Assembly (NCBI GenBank): GCA_027306715.1
Contig: DAHUZG010000361.1
Coordinates: 1 to 28,430 of the forward strand
Length of the DNA: 28,430 bases
Direction: 5' to 3'
DNA from: Acidimicrobiaceae bacterium
Lineage (GTDB): Bacteria > Actinomycetota > Acidimicrobiia > Acidimicrobiales > Bog-793
This document shows, in pieces, positions 8,119-15,704 of this stretch. Under the pieces are notes generated by a model, which saw nothing but the letters and a program-made list of their open reading frames with translations, was not told the origin of the DNA and ran no database searches. The translations under genes and the position numbers were made by a program. Every line of letters begins with the position of its first letter. Position 1 is the first letter of the stretch.

Positions 8119-11108
8119 CGGCCGGCCCCGATGAGGTCCGGTCCTGGTGCCGGCGTCGGCCCGCCGGGCGTCTCGGGCAGCACGTCGCGGTCCGGAGATC
8201 GGCGATGGTGGAGATGGCGCGGCGAGCGCCGGCGCCGGCGCCGGCGCCACCAGAGCGCCCCGGCCAGCGCGACGAGCGAAGCCGCCAGCCCGAGCTCGCG
8301 AGGCAGCGCCGGCGTGCCGTGCGAGGTCGTCCCGGCCGCCTCGAGGGGAGCCACTCCGGGCCGCCAGGCGAGGTTCTCGAAGACCGCCACCCTGCCCTCG
8401 TTGACAAGGCGGCTGAGATCCTGCTGGGCCGAGAGGGAGGCGATGAGACCGGCCGGGGGGCTGGCGACGATCGCCGTCTGCACGCCGGGCAGCACCGGCG
8501 CCGTCGCTGCCGGGACGACGAGGTAGCGGATGCCGGCACGGGCGATGCTCGCACCGAGCCGGACGGTGAGGGACGACTCCGCCTGGCGTAGCTCGGTACC
8601 GAGGTAGCGCATCAGCCCGGCGCTCGGGCTCGGGAACAGCCGCGTGCCGTCCGGAAGGCCGACCGAGACGGCGGCTGCGAAGCCGGGAGCCACCTGCCAC
8701 GCGGTGACGGGCACTGCGGCGGGGTCGCCGAGCCACAACACCTCTCCTGCCGCCGATCTCACCGCAAGCGGCGAAGCGGCACCGCCACCCGATCCGGGAA
8801 GGAACGACAGCACCGCGTCATAGCCGTTCTCCGGCAGGCCCCAGCGGCCGCCTCGGCTGGCGCCGAGCACCGGCAGCAGCCCGGCGACGGCCGCCACCCC
8901 GCACAACCCGGCTGCGACCTGGCGCCAGCCGAGGCCGCTGCGGGCGAGGTCGCTCGCCAGCGCCGCCGCACCGAGCCCGCAGGCGGCGGCTGTGCACGCC
9001 GCTGCAGGGGCGAGCAACGCCCTCGCGTCGCCCCCGCCGGGGCCGAGCCAGCCGCGACCCCCGAGCCAGGCGAGGAGGAACGCCGCGAAGCCGACGAGGA
9101 GCATCCGCGCCCCCCAGGTCAGCCGCGGGCCGCGCCCGATGAGCACGACCAGCAGCGAGGCGACGAGGAAACCGAAATTGAGAGACCCCCGCCCGATCGG
9201 GCCGACGTCGAAGCGCAGCATCTGGGAGATGCTGGGGGCACCGGAGGGATCGCCCTGCACCCCGCTCACGATGCTCCAGGCGGTCGCCGACTGGAAGTAG
9301 GTGACCGACCACGGGAAGGTGAACGCCAAGGCGGCGAGAGCCCCGCCGGTGGCGACGACAAGGCCGGGCAGGGCGGCTCGGCCCGCCCGAACGCCCGCCA
9401 CGACGAAGCTCGCCACGACGAGGGCGACGGCGAGCACCACCTCGAGGGGGACGATGAGCGGAGCGAACGAACCGCTCACCGCCAGCACCATGCCCATCCC
9501 GACGACCTGATCACCGAGCGGCCGGCCGTGACCGGAGGCGGCGGTCGCCAGCCGAGCCAGCACCCAGGGAACGCAGGCATAGATGGCGAGGGCCTCGATG
9601 TCGCCGCGGCTCACGTCGTTCCAGGCGAGTGGGAGGAAGAGGTAGACGACGGCAGCTGCTGCCCGCCCCGCCGCCCCGGCGTAGGGACGTGCGAGCCGCG
9701 CCGCCCCGACGGCGCCGAGGACGACAGCGAGGAGCAAAGCCAGCTTGAACACCAGGCTCGTGGCGCCACCGAGCACGAGGCCCGCCGCCCCGATCATCGC
9801 CAGCGCCGGCGAGCTCGGTCCGACGCCTTGCAACCCGGCATCGTGCCAGCCGCCGAAGAAATCTCCGAGCAGCCGGAGCGGGGGAGGGAACGAGACGAGA
9901 CCGCCGATCAGCGGTAGCCTGCCGGCGAGCAACGAGCGGCTGCCGGCGAGCAGCACCACCGCGGCGAGGGCAAGGACGACCGCGGCACGGCGGCCGGAGA
10001 GCCTCTCGGCCGCCCGCGCCATTTTGCCGCCCGCCTCCGGCCCGCCGCCACCGCGCCCCGGGCGCCACGGCCTCGCCAGCTCGCGATCGTGCGCCGCCCC
10101 TTCGGCGAGGCGCTGCGCGAAGCGCGAGTGGCGGAACGTGTGGGGCTGCATCGCCGCGCAGAGCTCGCTGTCGGAGATCCGCCGCGAGCTCGCCAGCACA
10201 CGGCGGGCGATGCGCAACTCGGTGCGGCGGGCGAGGTTCCATCGCCAGGCGTCGAGCACGAGTCGGACTCGCCAGCGCTTGTGGCGGGCGGCGAAGTAGA
10301 CGACCTCGACCAGGCTGAGGGCGGGAAGCTCGGCGACGACGACACCGCGTCGGAGGCGGCCGTAGTTCTTCAGCACCGCCCGCAGCTCGTGACGCCACTG
10401 CAAGCCTCGGGCCTCGGGCAGCGGACGCTGGCGGCTCGCCGTCGCCTCGAGGTGGCGCACCCGCGCTGCCGGCGCGGCGACGACACGAGCACCCGCCAGC
10501 CGCGCCCGCCAGCAGAAGTCGACGTCTTCTCCGAGCATGCTGATCGCCGGGTCGAAGCCGCCGAGGGCGGCGAAGAGATCAGCTCGCACGAGCGTGCAGC
10601 CGCCGGGGGCGGCGAACACGTCGCGCACCTCGTCGTGCTGGCCCTGGTCGAGCTCGCCCGGCTGGACCTTGCCCACCGGCGCCCCGAACCGGTCGGCGCC
10701 GAGTCCGAGCTGGCGCAAGTGGTTCGGATCGTGGAAGTCGACGAGCTTCGGGCAGACGACGGCAGCGTTGGAGCGGAAAGACTCCTCGACGAGGCGGCGG
10801 ACGGCATCGAGCGCCGGGACGACGTCGTCGTGGCAGAAGAGGTAGAAGGCGGCACCTTCGACAAGCCCGAGAACTGCATTGGCGCTCGGCCCGAAGCCGT
10901 CGTTGACGGCCACGCTGTGCAGGTAGACCGACGGCGCGGCCGCGGCCACCCGCTCCGCCAGCGGCTGGCTGCTGCCGGCGTCGACGACGAGGGTCGAGAG
11001 CGCGGCGTAATCCTGGTTGGCGAGCGCCTGCAGGCAGTCCTCGAGCCAGGGCCCGGGGTCATTGGTCACGACGACTGCCACCACGGGCGGCACCTGTTCG
11101 TCCGCCAT
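8115..11108 (-). CDS. GT2 glycosyltransferase with polytopic membrane domain
   Basis: A 997-residue two-part protein. Residues about 8-230 are a GT-A family 2 glycosyltransferase: VVVDAGSS (41-47 region), the acidic nucleotide-sugar motif CHDDVVP (92-98) and the acceptor/base motif GEDVDFCW (193-200). A basic linker (about 290-375) leads to a membrane half with ten or more hydrophobic segments from about 376 onward, interspersed with extracytoplasmic loops, and a final helix before an Arg/His-rich cytosolic tail. The architecture is that of actinobacterial envelope glycosyltransferases, with the nucleotide-sugar site inside and a polyprenyl-linked step likely at the membrane. The ATG at 11108 is chosen because the GT2 fold starts right after it and TAACCT lies ten bases upstream; the frame opens to 11528 but that overlaps the divergent promoter. 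The sugar cannot be read from the sequence. Confidence 0.85.
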   Translation of the reverse strand: MADEQVPPVVAVVVTNDPGPWLEDCLQALANQDYAALSTLVVDAGSSQPLAERVAAAAPSVYLHSVAVNDGFGPSANAVLGLVEGAAFYLFCHDDVVPALDAVRRLVEESFRSNAAVVCPKLVDFHDPNHLRQLGLGADRFGAPVGKVQPGELDQGQHDEVRDVFAAPGGCTLVRADLFAALGGFDPAISMLGEDVDFCWRARLAGARVVAAPAARVRHLEATASRQRPLPEARGLQWRHELRAVLKNYGRLRRGVVVAELPALSLVEVVYFAARHKRWRVRLVLDAWRWNLARRTELRIARRVLASSRRISDSELCAAMQPHTFRHSRFAQRLAEGAAHDRELARPWRPGRGGGGPEAGGKMARAAERLSGRRAAVVLALAAVVLLAGSRSLLAGRLPLIGGLVSFPPPLRLLGDFFGGWHDAGLQGVGPSSPALAMIGAAGLVLGGATSLVFKLALLLAVVLGAVGAARLARPYAGAAGRAAAAVVYLFLPLAWNDVSRGDIEALAIYACVPWVLARLATAASGHGRPLGDQVVGMGMVLAVSGSFAPLIVPLEVVLAVALVVASFVVAGVRAGRAALPGLVVATGGALAALAFTFPWSVTYFQSATAWSIVSGVQGDPSGAPSISQMLRFDVGPIGRGSLNFGFLVASLLVVLIGRGPRLTWGARMLLVGFAAFLLAWLGGRGWLGPGGGDARALLAPAAACTAAACGLGAAALASDLARSGLGWRQVAAGLCGVAAVAGLLPVLGASRGGRWGLPENGYDAVLSFLPGSGGGAASPLAVRSAAGEVLWLGDPAAVPVTAWQVAPGFAAAVSVGLPDGTRLFPSPSAGLMRYLGTELRQAESSLTVRLGASIARAGIRYLVVPAATAPVLPGVQTAIVASPPAGLIASLSAQQDLSRLVNEGRVAVFENLAWRPGVAPLEAAGTTSHGTPALPRELGLAASLVALAGALWWRRRRRRRSPRHLHHRRSPDRDVLPETPGGPTPAPGPDLIGAGR

Positions 11109-11118
11109 CAGGGCCGTC

Positions 11119-11124
11119 AGGTTA
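11119..11124 (-). promoter_or_regulatory. -10 box of the GT2/DUF5719 operon
   Basis: TAACCT on the minus strand, ten bases before the GT2 ATG. Same layout as other starts in the window. Confidence 0.4.
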
Positions 11125-11170
11125 GCTCTCGGCCCTATCCGGTGCCCGGGCCGAACTGCTCTTCGCGACC

Positions 11171-11196
11171 GCCGCAGCCCCTGCAGGCGCTGCGGC
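11171..11196. other. Inverted repeat in divergent intergenic region
   Basis: Perfect eight-base arms GCCGCAGC (11171-11178) and GCTGCGGC (11189-11196) around a ten-base loop that contains CTGCAG. It lies upstream of the GT2 -10 box, so it is not in the predicted transcript and is better read as a possible protein-binding site than as an RNA hairpin. Confidence 0.35.
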
Positions 11197-11205
11197 GGGG
11201 AGATC

Positions 11206-11289
11206 GGCGATCGACAGGCCGGCGGTCGATGCTCGCCGGGCCGTCGGCGGGCACCCGTGGTTGCCCGGCGATCGAGAGGGCGGCGGTCG
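11206..11289. repeat. Two 23-bp direct repeats between divergent promoters
   Basis: Copies at 11206-11228 and 11267-11289 match at 21 of 23 positions; both begin GGCGATCGA and end CGGCGGTCG. They are 61 bases apart start to start, close to six helical turns. They sit between the GT2 and 74-residue-ORF promoters, a typical place for a regulator-binding site. Confidence 0.6.
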
Positions 11290-11309
11290 CCGGCGGACAC
11301 GCCTAGCGG

Positions 11310-11315
11310 TATCGT
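11310..11315 (+). promoter_or_regulatory. -10 box of the 74-residue ORF (leaderless)
   Basis: TATCGT ends six bases before the GTG at 11322, the spacing expected for a leaderless transcript. No clear -35 was found. Confidence 0.45.
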
Positions 11316-11321
11316 CGCAGC

Positions 11322-11546
11322 GTGGACGATACGCGAGGGGACCTCTCGAAGAACCTCGGCGAGGCCGCCTACGCCGCCGTCGGCTTCGCCGTGCTCGGGA
11401 TCCAGAAGGCACAGGTGCGGCGACGCGAGCTGCTCGGGTTGCTCGGGCGCGAGGCGGAACGGGTGAGCTCGTGGTTCCGCGCCCCACCCGCTCCACCCGC
11501 TCCGACCGCCGGGTCGCCGGGGGAGCAACCCGCCGCCGGCGACTAG
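11322..11546 (+). CDS. Small 74-residue protein, unknown function
   Basis: I do not recognise a family. The product begins with an acidic lead (DDTRGDLSKN), then a mostly helical stretch at about 12-52 with a small hydrophobic patch (AAYAAVGFAVLG) and a basic/acidic heptad-like portion (QVRRRELLGLLGREAERV), then a Pro/Ala-rich tail. No signal peptide, cysteine cluster or WhiB motif is present. The case for a real gene is positional: it has its own GTG with a TATCGT -10 box six bases upstream, it diverges from the GT2 gene, it is not overlapped by a better frame, and a hairpin follows its stop. The patch may associate with membrane or form a coiled coil. Confidence 0.55.
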   Translation: MDDTRGDLSKNLGEAAYAAVGFAVLGIQKAQVRRRELLGLLGREAERVSSWFRAPPAPPAPTAGSPGEQPAAGD

Positions 11547-11564
11547 ACGCGAAGCCGCGTTCAG

Positions 11565-11579
11565 CTCGTCGCCGACGAG
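11565..11579 (+). terminator. Small hairpin after the 74-residue ORF
   Basis: Six-base arms CTCGTC (11565-11570) and GACGAG (11574-11579) around a three-base loop, 18 bases after the stop, followed shortly by a modest T-rich stretch near 11586-11591. A weak terminator candidate. Confidence 0.3.
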
Positions 11580-11610
11580 GGATCGTCATTTCACCGTCGC
11601 GGGGCGCGCC

Positions 11611-11664
11611 GGCGCGCGATCTTCCCGGCGCGCGATCTTCCCGGCGCGCGCCCTTCCCGGCGCG
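11611..11664. repeat. 16-bp tandem repeat in convergent gap
   Basis: Units GGCGCGCGATCTTCCC at 11611-11626 and 11627-11642, a third with two changes at 11643-11658, and a partial fourth. A 14-bp perfect palindrome (GCGCGCCGGCGCGC, 11604-11617) overlaps the first unit. It lies between the 74-residue ORF and the stop of the RMD-like gene, which converge here. Confidence 0.85.
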
Positions 11665-11669
11665 TCCGG

Positions 11670-12575
11670 CTACCGGATTACGAGCCGGGCCCGGGCCTCG
11701 TCGAGCACCTCGGCGAGCGTCTGCTCGAGAGAGATCTCGGGACGCCAGCCACTCAACGCCGCGAGGCGTGCGCAGTCGCCGAGCAGGAGCGGGACGTCGA
11801 CTGGTCGCAGCAGCGCCGGGTCCTCGACGAGCTCGACAGGGTGCTTGGCGGCCGCGACGAGCAGCTCGGCGAGACGCGAGATGGCGACGGCGCGTCCCGA
11901 GCACACGTTGTAGACAGCTCCCGGCTGGCCGTCGAGAGCGACGAGACGGTAGGCGCGGACGACGTCGCGCACGTCGGTGAAGTCGCGGGCTGCGCCGAGG
12001 TTGCCGACCAGGACCGTGCCGCGGCCCTCCGCCTCCGCCCGGGCGATCCGCTCGGCCAGGCCGGCGACGACGAAGGACGGCGCCTGGCCAGGGCCGACGT
12101 GGTTGAAAGGCCGTACCCGCACGACGTCAAGGCCGCGCCCGAGGTGCTCCTGCACGCCGAGGTACTCGGCGGCGACCTTGCTTGCCGCATACGGGCTCGA
12201 CGGGCGCAATGGCGAGTCCTCGGTGAGGGGCGTCCCGTCCCCGCTCCCGTAGACCTCCGCCGAGCTGACGAGGACCACCCGCGGCGACGCCGGCAGCGCC
12301 CGGGCTGCCTCGAGGAGGTGGAGGGTGCCGAAGGCGTTGACGCGCAGCGTCTCCTCAGGCGCCTCCCACGAGCGCCCGACATGGGTGAGGGCGGCGAGGT
12401 GGAAGACGACGTCCGGACGTGCCGCCGCCAGCTCGGCGTCAAGAGCCCCCGCCTCGGCGACGTCGATACCTTCGCCCAGCTCGATGACCTCATCGCCCAA
12501 GGACTCGAGATGGTCCCGCAGCCAGCGTCCGACGAACCCGCTGCCGCCGGTGAGGAAGGCACGCACCCCGGTCAC
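11670..12575 (-). CDS. SDR epimerase/reductase, RMD-like
   Basis: An extended short-chain dehydrogenase of 301 residues. It has the NAD(P)-binding TGGSGFVG (9-16), HLAALTHVG (59-67), the catalytic Ser region SSAEVYG (104-110) and Tyr129-x3-Lys133 in YAASK. The closest match I recognise is GDP-4-dehydro-6-deoxy-D-mannose reductase (RMD), which makes GDP-D-rhamnose; the RPFNHVGPGQ segment supports this. No GDP-mannose 4,6-dehydratase is in the window, so a different NDP-sugar substrate is possible. It begins at a GTG one base after the stop of the GT4 upstream (TAG-C-GTG) and is the last gene of the long minus-strand cluster. Confidence 0.75.
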   Translation of the reverse strand: MTGVRAFLTGGSGFVGRWLRDHLESLGDEVIELGEGIDVAEAGALDAELAAARPDVVFHLAALTHVGRSWEAPEETLRVNAFGTLHLLEAARALPASPRVVLVSSAEVYGSGDGTPLTEDSPLRPSSPYAASKVAAEYLGVQEHLGRGLDVVRVRPFNHVGPGQAPSFVVAGLAERIARAEAEGRGTVLVGNLGAARDFTDVRDVVRAYRLVALDGQPGAVYNVCSGRAVAISRLAELLVAAAKHPVELVEDPALLRPVDVPLLLGDCARLAALSGWRPEISLEQTLAEVLDEARARLVIR

Positions 12576-12576
12576 G

Positions 12577-13797
12577 CTACCCAGCGCGGCGGCGGCCGGC
12601 GCGCCCCCTGGCGGCAGCGAGACGGTAGGCGGCGAGGTGGCCGTCGGCGCAGGCCGCCCAGCTCAGCCCCGCCGTGCGGGCGAAGCCGGCCTGGCGCCGC
12701 AGCGATGCGGCGGCACCGCCGGCGAGCGCCACGTCGAGGGCGTCGGCGAGCCCGCCGGGGTCTCCAGTCTCGACGAGCAGCGCAGCCTCGCCGGCGAGCT
12801 CGGCCATCACGCTGCCGCGCGAGGTGACAAGGGGCGCCCCGCAGGCGAGCGCCTCGGCGGCGGGAAGCCCCACGCCTTCCTCGATCGAGGCGTAGACGCT
12901 CGCCTCGGTGTTGCGCAGCAGCGCCGGAACGTCCTCGGAGGCGACGTAGCCCGTCCTCAACAGCCGCCGGCGCACCGGCTCGGCGAGGGCGGCGATCGCC
13001 TCCTCGACGGTCGCCGACCCCCATCCCGGCAGACCGGCGAGGACGAGCTGGAGGTCGGCGCCCGACGGGCGGGTGGCGAGGATGGCAAAGGCGCGCACGA
13101 GCGTGGCGACGTCCTTGCGCGGCTCGAGCGTCCCGACATGGAGCAGGAACGGGCGGCGCACACCGAGGGCGGCGAGGCGGGCGGCGTCAGCACCGTGCTC
13201 GGGCTCGCCGGGCGAGAAGCGGTGGTGGTCGATGCCGTGCGGCACGACCCGCACCTCGGCAGCCGGCCGGCACAGAGCCCGGAATCGCTCGGCGGTCATC
13301 TCGCTCGGGCAGACGACGACAGCGGCGCCACGCGCCGCCTGGCGGATCGCCCGACCGAACAGGGCTACCTTCGACCGCTCGTGCCACTCCGGATGGTCGA
13401 GGAGGGTGCAGTCGTGGACCGTGACCACACAGGGCACGCCCGGTCGAAGCGGCATCGAGTAATGCGGACCGTGGTGCACCTCGACCCCGTCGAGCCTGCT
13501 CGTGAGCGCACCGAGAGCGAGGTGCTCCCACGCCACTCGGAGCGGTCGCGCCGCCGGGGCGCGGGCGAGCACCGAGGCGGCGGGAGCGAGTCGCTTCCAC
13601 CGCTCGGCGTCGCCGGCGCGGGTGAGCAGCACCGTCGCGACGTCGTCTCGCCGGCCGAGAGCGCGGACGAGCTCGATCACGTACCACCCCGCCCCGACGG
13701 GATCAGCCGGCACGGCGCTGACGTCGATCGAGACGCCGAGCCGGGGGGCCGGCTCGGCCTGGGCGGGGTCGCCGGCCGAAGCCCGAAGGCCACTCAC
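12577..13797 (-). CDS. GT4 family glycosyltransferase (second of pair)
   Basis: A 406-residue GT-B retaining glycosyltransferase. The N-terminal acceptor domain has HHGPHYSMPL (108-117) and TVHDCTLLDHPEW (126-138). The C-terminal donor domain has the GT4 signature VGTLEPRKDV (221-230) and the EEGVGLPAAEAL motif (306-317) with the E-x7-E pair E307 and E315. It resembles mannosyl- or rhamnosyltransferases of envelope polysaccharide clusters. The GTG at 13797 overlaps the stop of the previous GT4 by four bases (GTGA). No signal or membrane segment, so it probably works at the cytosolic face. Donor sugar not determinable; GDP-mannose or a GDP-deoxyhexose would fit the neighbours. Confidence 0.85.
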   Translation of the reverse strand: MSGLRASAGDPAQAEPAPRLGVSIDVSAVPADPVGAGWYVIELVRALGRRDDVATVLLTRAGDAERWKRLAPAASVLARAPAARPLRVAWEHLALGALTSRLDGVEVHHGPHYSMPLRPGVPCVVTVHDCTLLDHPEWHERSKVALFGRAIRQAARGAAVVVCPSEMTAERFRALCRPAAEVRVVPHGIDHHRFSPGEPEHGADAARLAALGVRRPFLLHVGTLEPRKDVATLVRAFAILATRPSGADLQLVLAGLPGWGSATVEEAIAALAEPVRRRLLRTGYVASEDVPALLRNTEASVYASIEEGVGLPAAEALACGAPLVTSRGSVMAELAGEAALLVETGDPGGLADALDVALAGGAAASLRRQAGFARTAGLSWAACADGHLAAYRLAAARGRAGRRRAG

Positions 13798-14966
13798 GCT
13801 GCTCCGGCGGCGACCTGCCGCCACAGCTCGACGTGGGCGGCAGCTGCCCGTCGCCAGGTCAGCCCCGCCACCCGGGCGTTGCCGGCCTCGACCAGGGCGG
13901 CTCGGCGGAAGTCGTCAGAGGCAGCGGTGGCGATCCCCGCCGCCATCTCCTCGACGTCGAGCGGGTCGACGACAAGGCTGGCTCCGCCGGCACTCGGGAC
14001 CGGCGAGGAGACGACGGGAACGCCAGCCGCCATCGCCTCGACGACCGGCAGGCCGAAGCCCTCGGTGAGCGGGACGTAGCAGGCGCACCGAGCCCCGGCA
14101 TAGAGCCCGGCCAGCACCGCCTCCTCGACCCGGCCGGCGAGCCGCACCCCCTCGATCGGCGCCACCACCCGACCCCCGCCGGCCGGCCCGACGACGACGA
14201 GGGGCCACGGCTCTGGCAGCTCCCCGACGGCGGCACGGTACGCGGCGAAGAGCCGAGCGAGGTTCTTTCGCGGCTCGAGCGTGCCGACGGCGAGCAGGTA
14301 GCCGTCGGTGACGCCGAGCGACTCGAGCAGCCGGCGCGCTCGGGCTGTGTCGGGCGCCGGGAGGTGGTCCGCTCCCTCGGCGATGACGCTCACCAGCTGG
14401 CGGGCGACGCCCGCCGCCACGATCTCGCCCGCCGTCTCCTCGGAGGGAACGACGAAGCGGGTGGCGCGCCGCCGCGCCCGCGCCAGCGCCGCCTCGTGCC
14501 AGCGCCGGCGGCGACGGGCGGAGACTCCCCCATCGGCGTCGTGGCGCCAGGCGAGGTCGTGGACGGTGACGACGAGTGGCGGTCCGCTCGGCGGCGTGGC
14601 GAGCGAGACAGCATGGACCACGGCCGCCCGTCCGGCCCGGGGACCGGCAAGGCCGAGGTCCCAGGCGCCGACGAGAAGCCGCCCCGGCAGTGCCGAGGTC
14701 TCGAGCGGAAGCCCGAGGCCGGTGAGCGGATCGGGACGGGTCGGCGAGGCGCTGGCGTAGAGGACCACCCTCGGCACCTCGTCCTCGGGCAGCTGGCGGA
14801 GGCCGCCGACGAGCCCGGCGGCGTAGGTTCCGATGCCACCGGGCACGCCCCGCCTCAGCTGCTCGACAAGGAGCAGGACGCTGCCCTGCACCGACGCCGT
14901 GCCGCCTCCCGCGCCGGCCACGGCGCCGGCCGGCGAGGGATCCGGGGCCGCCGGCCGTCCCCTCAC
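13794..14966 (-). CDS. GT4 family glycosyltransferase (first of pair)
   Basis: A 390-residue GT-B enzyme similar in plan to the next gene. After a Pro/Ala/Gly-rich lead of about 28 residues come GGIGTYAAGLV (43-53), VVTVHDLAWRH (132-142), the donor-domain signature AVGTLEPRKNL (226-236) and TEGFGLPVVEAMA (301-313) with the catalytic-region E-x7-E. The GTG at 14966 overlaps the cofE stop (GTGA); a second GTG after the lead (in ASVQGSV) is an alternative start that would remove the unusual lead. The two GT4 genes probably arose by duplication and act in sequence on one glycan. Confidence 0.85.
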   Translation of the reverse strand: MRGRPAAPDPSPAGAVAGAGGGTASVQGSVLLLVEQLRRGVPGGIGTYAAGLVGGLRQLPEDEVPRVVLYASASPTRPDPLTGLGLPLETSALPGRLLVGAWDLGLAGPRAGRAAVVHAVSLATPPSGPPLVVTVHDLAWRHDADGGVSARRRRRWHEAALARARRRATRFVVPSEETAGEIVAAGVARQLVSVIAEGADHLPAPDTARARRLLESLGVTDGYLLAVGTLEPRKNLARLFAAYRAAVGELPEPWPLVVVGPAGGGRVVAPIEGVRLAGRVEEAVLAGLYAGARCACYVPLTEGFGLPVVEAMAAGVPVVSSPVPSAGGASLVVDPLDVEEMAAGIATAASDDFRRAALVEAGNARVAGLTWRRAAAAHVELWRQVAAGAA

Positions 14967-15655
14967 CGGAAGAGGTCCTCGGCCGGCGGCCGGACGATCT
15001 CGCCGGCGACCGACGAGCTGCGGAGAAACCCCGGGTCGATGCCACGTACGATCGCAGCGGGGATCCCCGCTGCCTTGCCCATGACGAGGTCGGCGGCGGC
15101 GGCGACCTCGTCGGCGACGGCGACCACGGTCGCCATCAACGTACGCCCCAGCGCGTCGGGCGCCCCCCGCAGGTCGGCCACCGCCGCCACGCCGGCGACA
15201 CCGATGGCGACGTCGGTCACTCCTCGGCGCCACGCCCGCCCGAAGGTGTCGGTGACGACCACGGCGACCTCGACGCCGGAGAGCGCCCGCAGGCGGTCGC
15301 GCAGACGCCGCGCGGAGCGGTCAGGGTCGACGGGCAGCAGCACCGCGTAGCCCTCGGCGACGTTGGAGAGGTCGACGCCGGAGTTGGCGCAGACGAACCC
15401 GTGCCGGGTCTCGGTGATGACGAGCTCTCCTCGCCGGCGCAGCACACGGACCGCCTCGGAGAGGGCAAGGCGCAGCTTTGCCTGCTCGTCGTCGGGATCG
15501 ATCGCCACGACGCGGCCCTCGGCCTTGGAGACGACCTTCTGGGTGACGACGACGACGTCGCCGGCCCGCAGCTCGCAACGCTCGGCGATCAGCTCGGCGA
15601 GCGGCGCGCCGGCGACGACCTCGGGCAGGCCGGCCACCGGCAGCACGCTCAGCAC
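14963..15655 (-). CDS. cofE: Coenzyme F420-0:L-glutamate ligase (CofE, single-domain)
   Basis: Adds gamma-linked glutamate to F420-0 using GTP. The 230-residue product matches the CofE half of mycobacterial FbiB along its length: VLPVAGLPEV (4-13), GDVVVVTQKVVSKAEGR (32-48), ITETRHGFVCANSGVD (80-95), LLPVDPD (106-112), VVVTDTFGRAWRRG (131-144) and the C-terminal VADEVAAAADLVMGKAAG. It ends where the CofE fold ends; the C-terminal FMN-dependent nitroreductase domain of actinobacterial FbiB is missing. The GTG at 15655 is used because the frame upstream has no better start; a 49-base gap separates it from the cofD stop, unusual in this tightly packed cluster. The next gene overlaps by four bases. 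Confidence 0.92.
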   Translation of the reverse strand: MLSVLPVAGLPEVVAGAPLAELIAERCELRAGDVVVVTQKVVSKAEGRVVAIDPDDEQAKLRLALSEAVRVLRRRGELVITETRHGFVCANSGVDLSNVAEGYAVLLPVDPDRSARRLRDRLRALSGVEVAVVVTDTFGRAWRRGVTDVAIGVAGVAAVADLRGAPDALGRTLMATVVAVADEVAAAADLVMGKAAGIPAAIVRGIDPGFLRSSSVAGEIVRPPAEDLFR

Positions 15656-15704
15656 GCCGGCCAGCTTTGGCGCGACGCAGCGCCCGAGGTGCTGCCGGCA
15701 CCGC

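Noticed and set aside
8119..8736. N-terminal extension of the DUF5719-like frame
   Set aside because: Arg/Pro-rich translation overlapping the GT2 gene; the GTGA start at 8118 is consistent with other junctions.
11322..11546. WhiB-type regulator, as often found beside manB and GT2 in actinobacteria
   Set aside because: The small protein has no cysteines, so it cannot be WhiB.
11611..11664. CRISPR-like array
   Set aside because: Units are only 16 bp, directly abutting, with no unique spacers; it is a plain tandem repeat.
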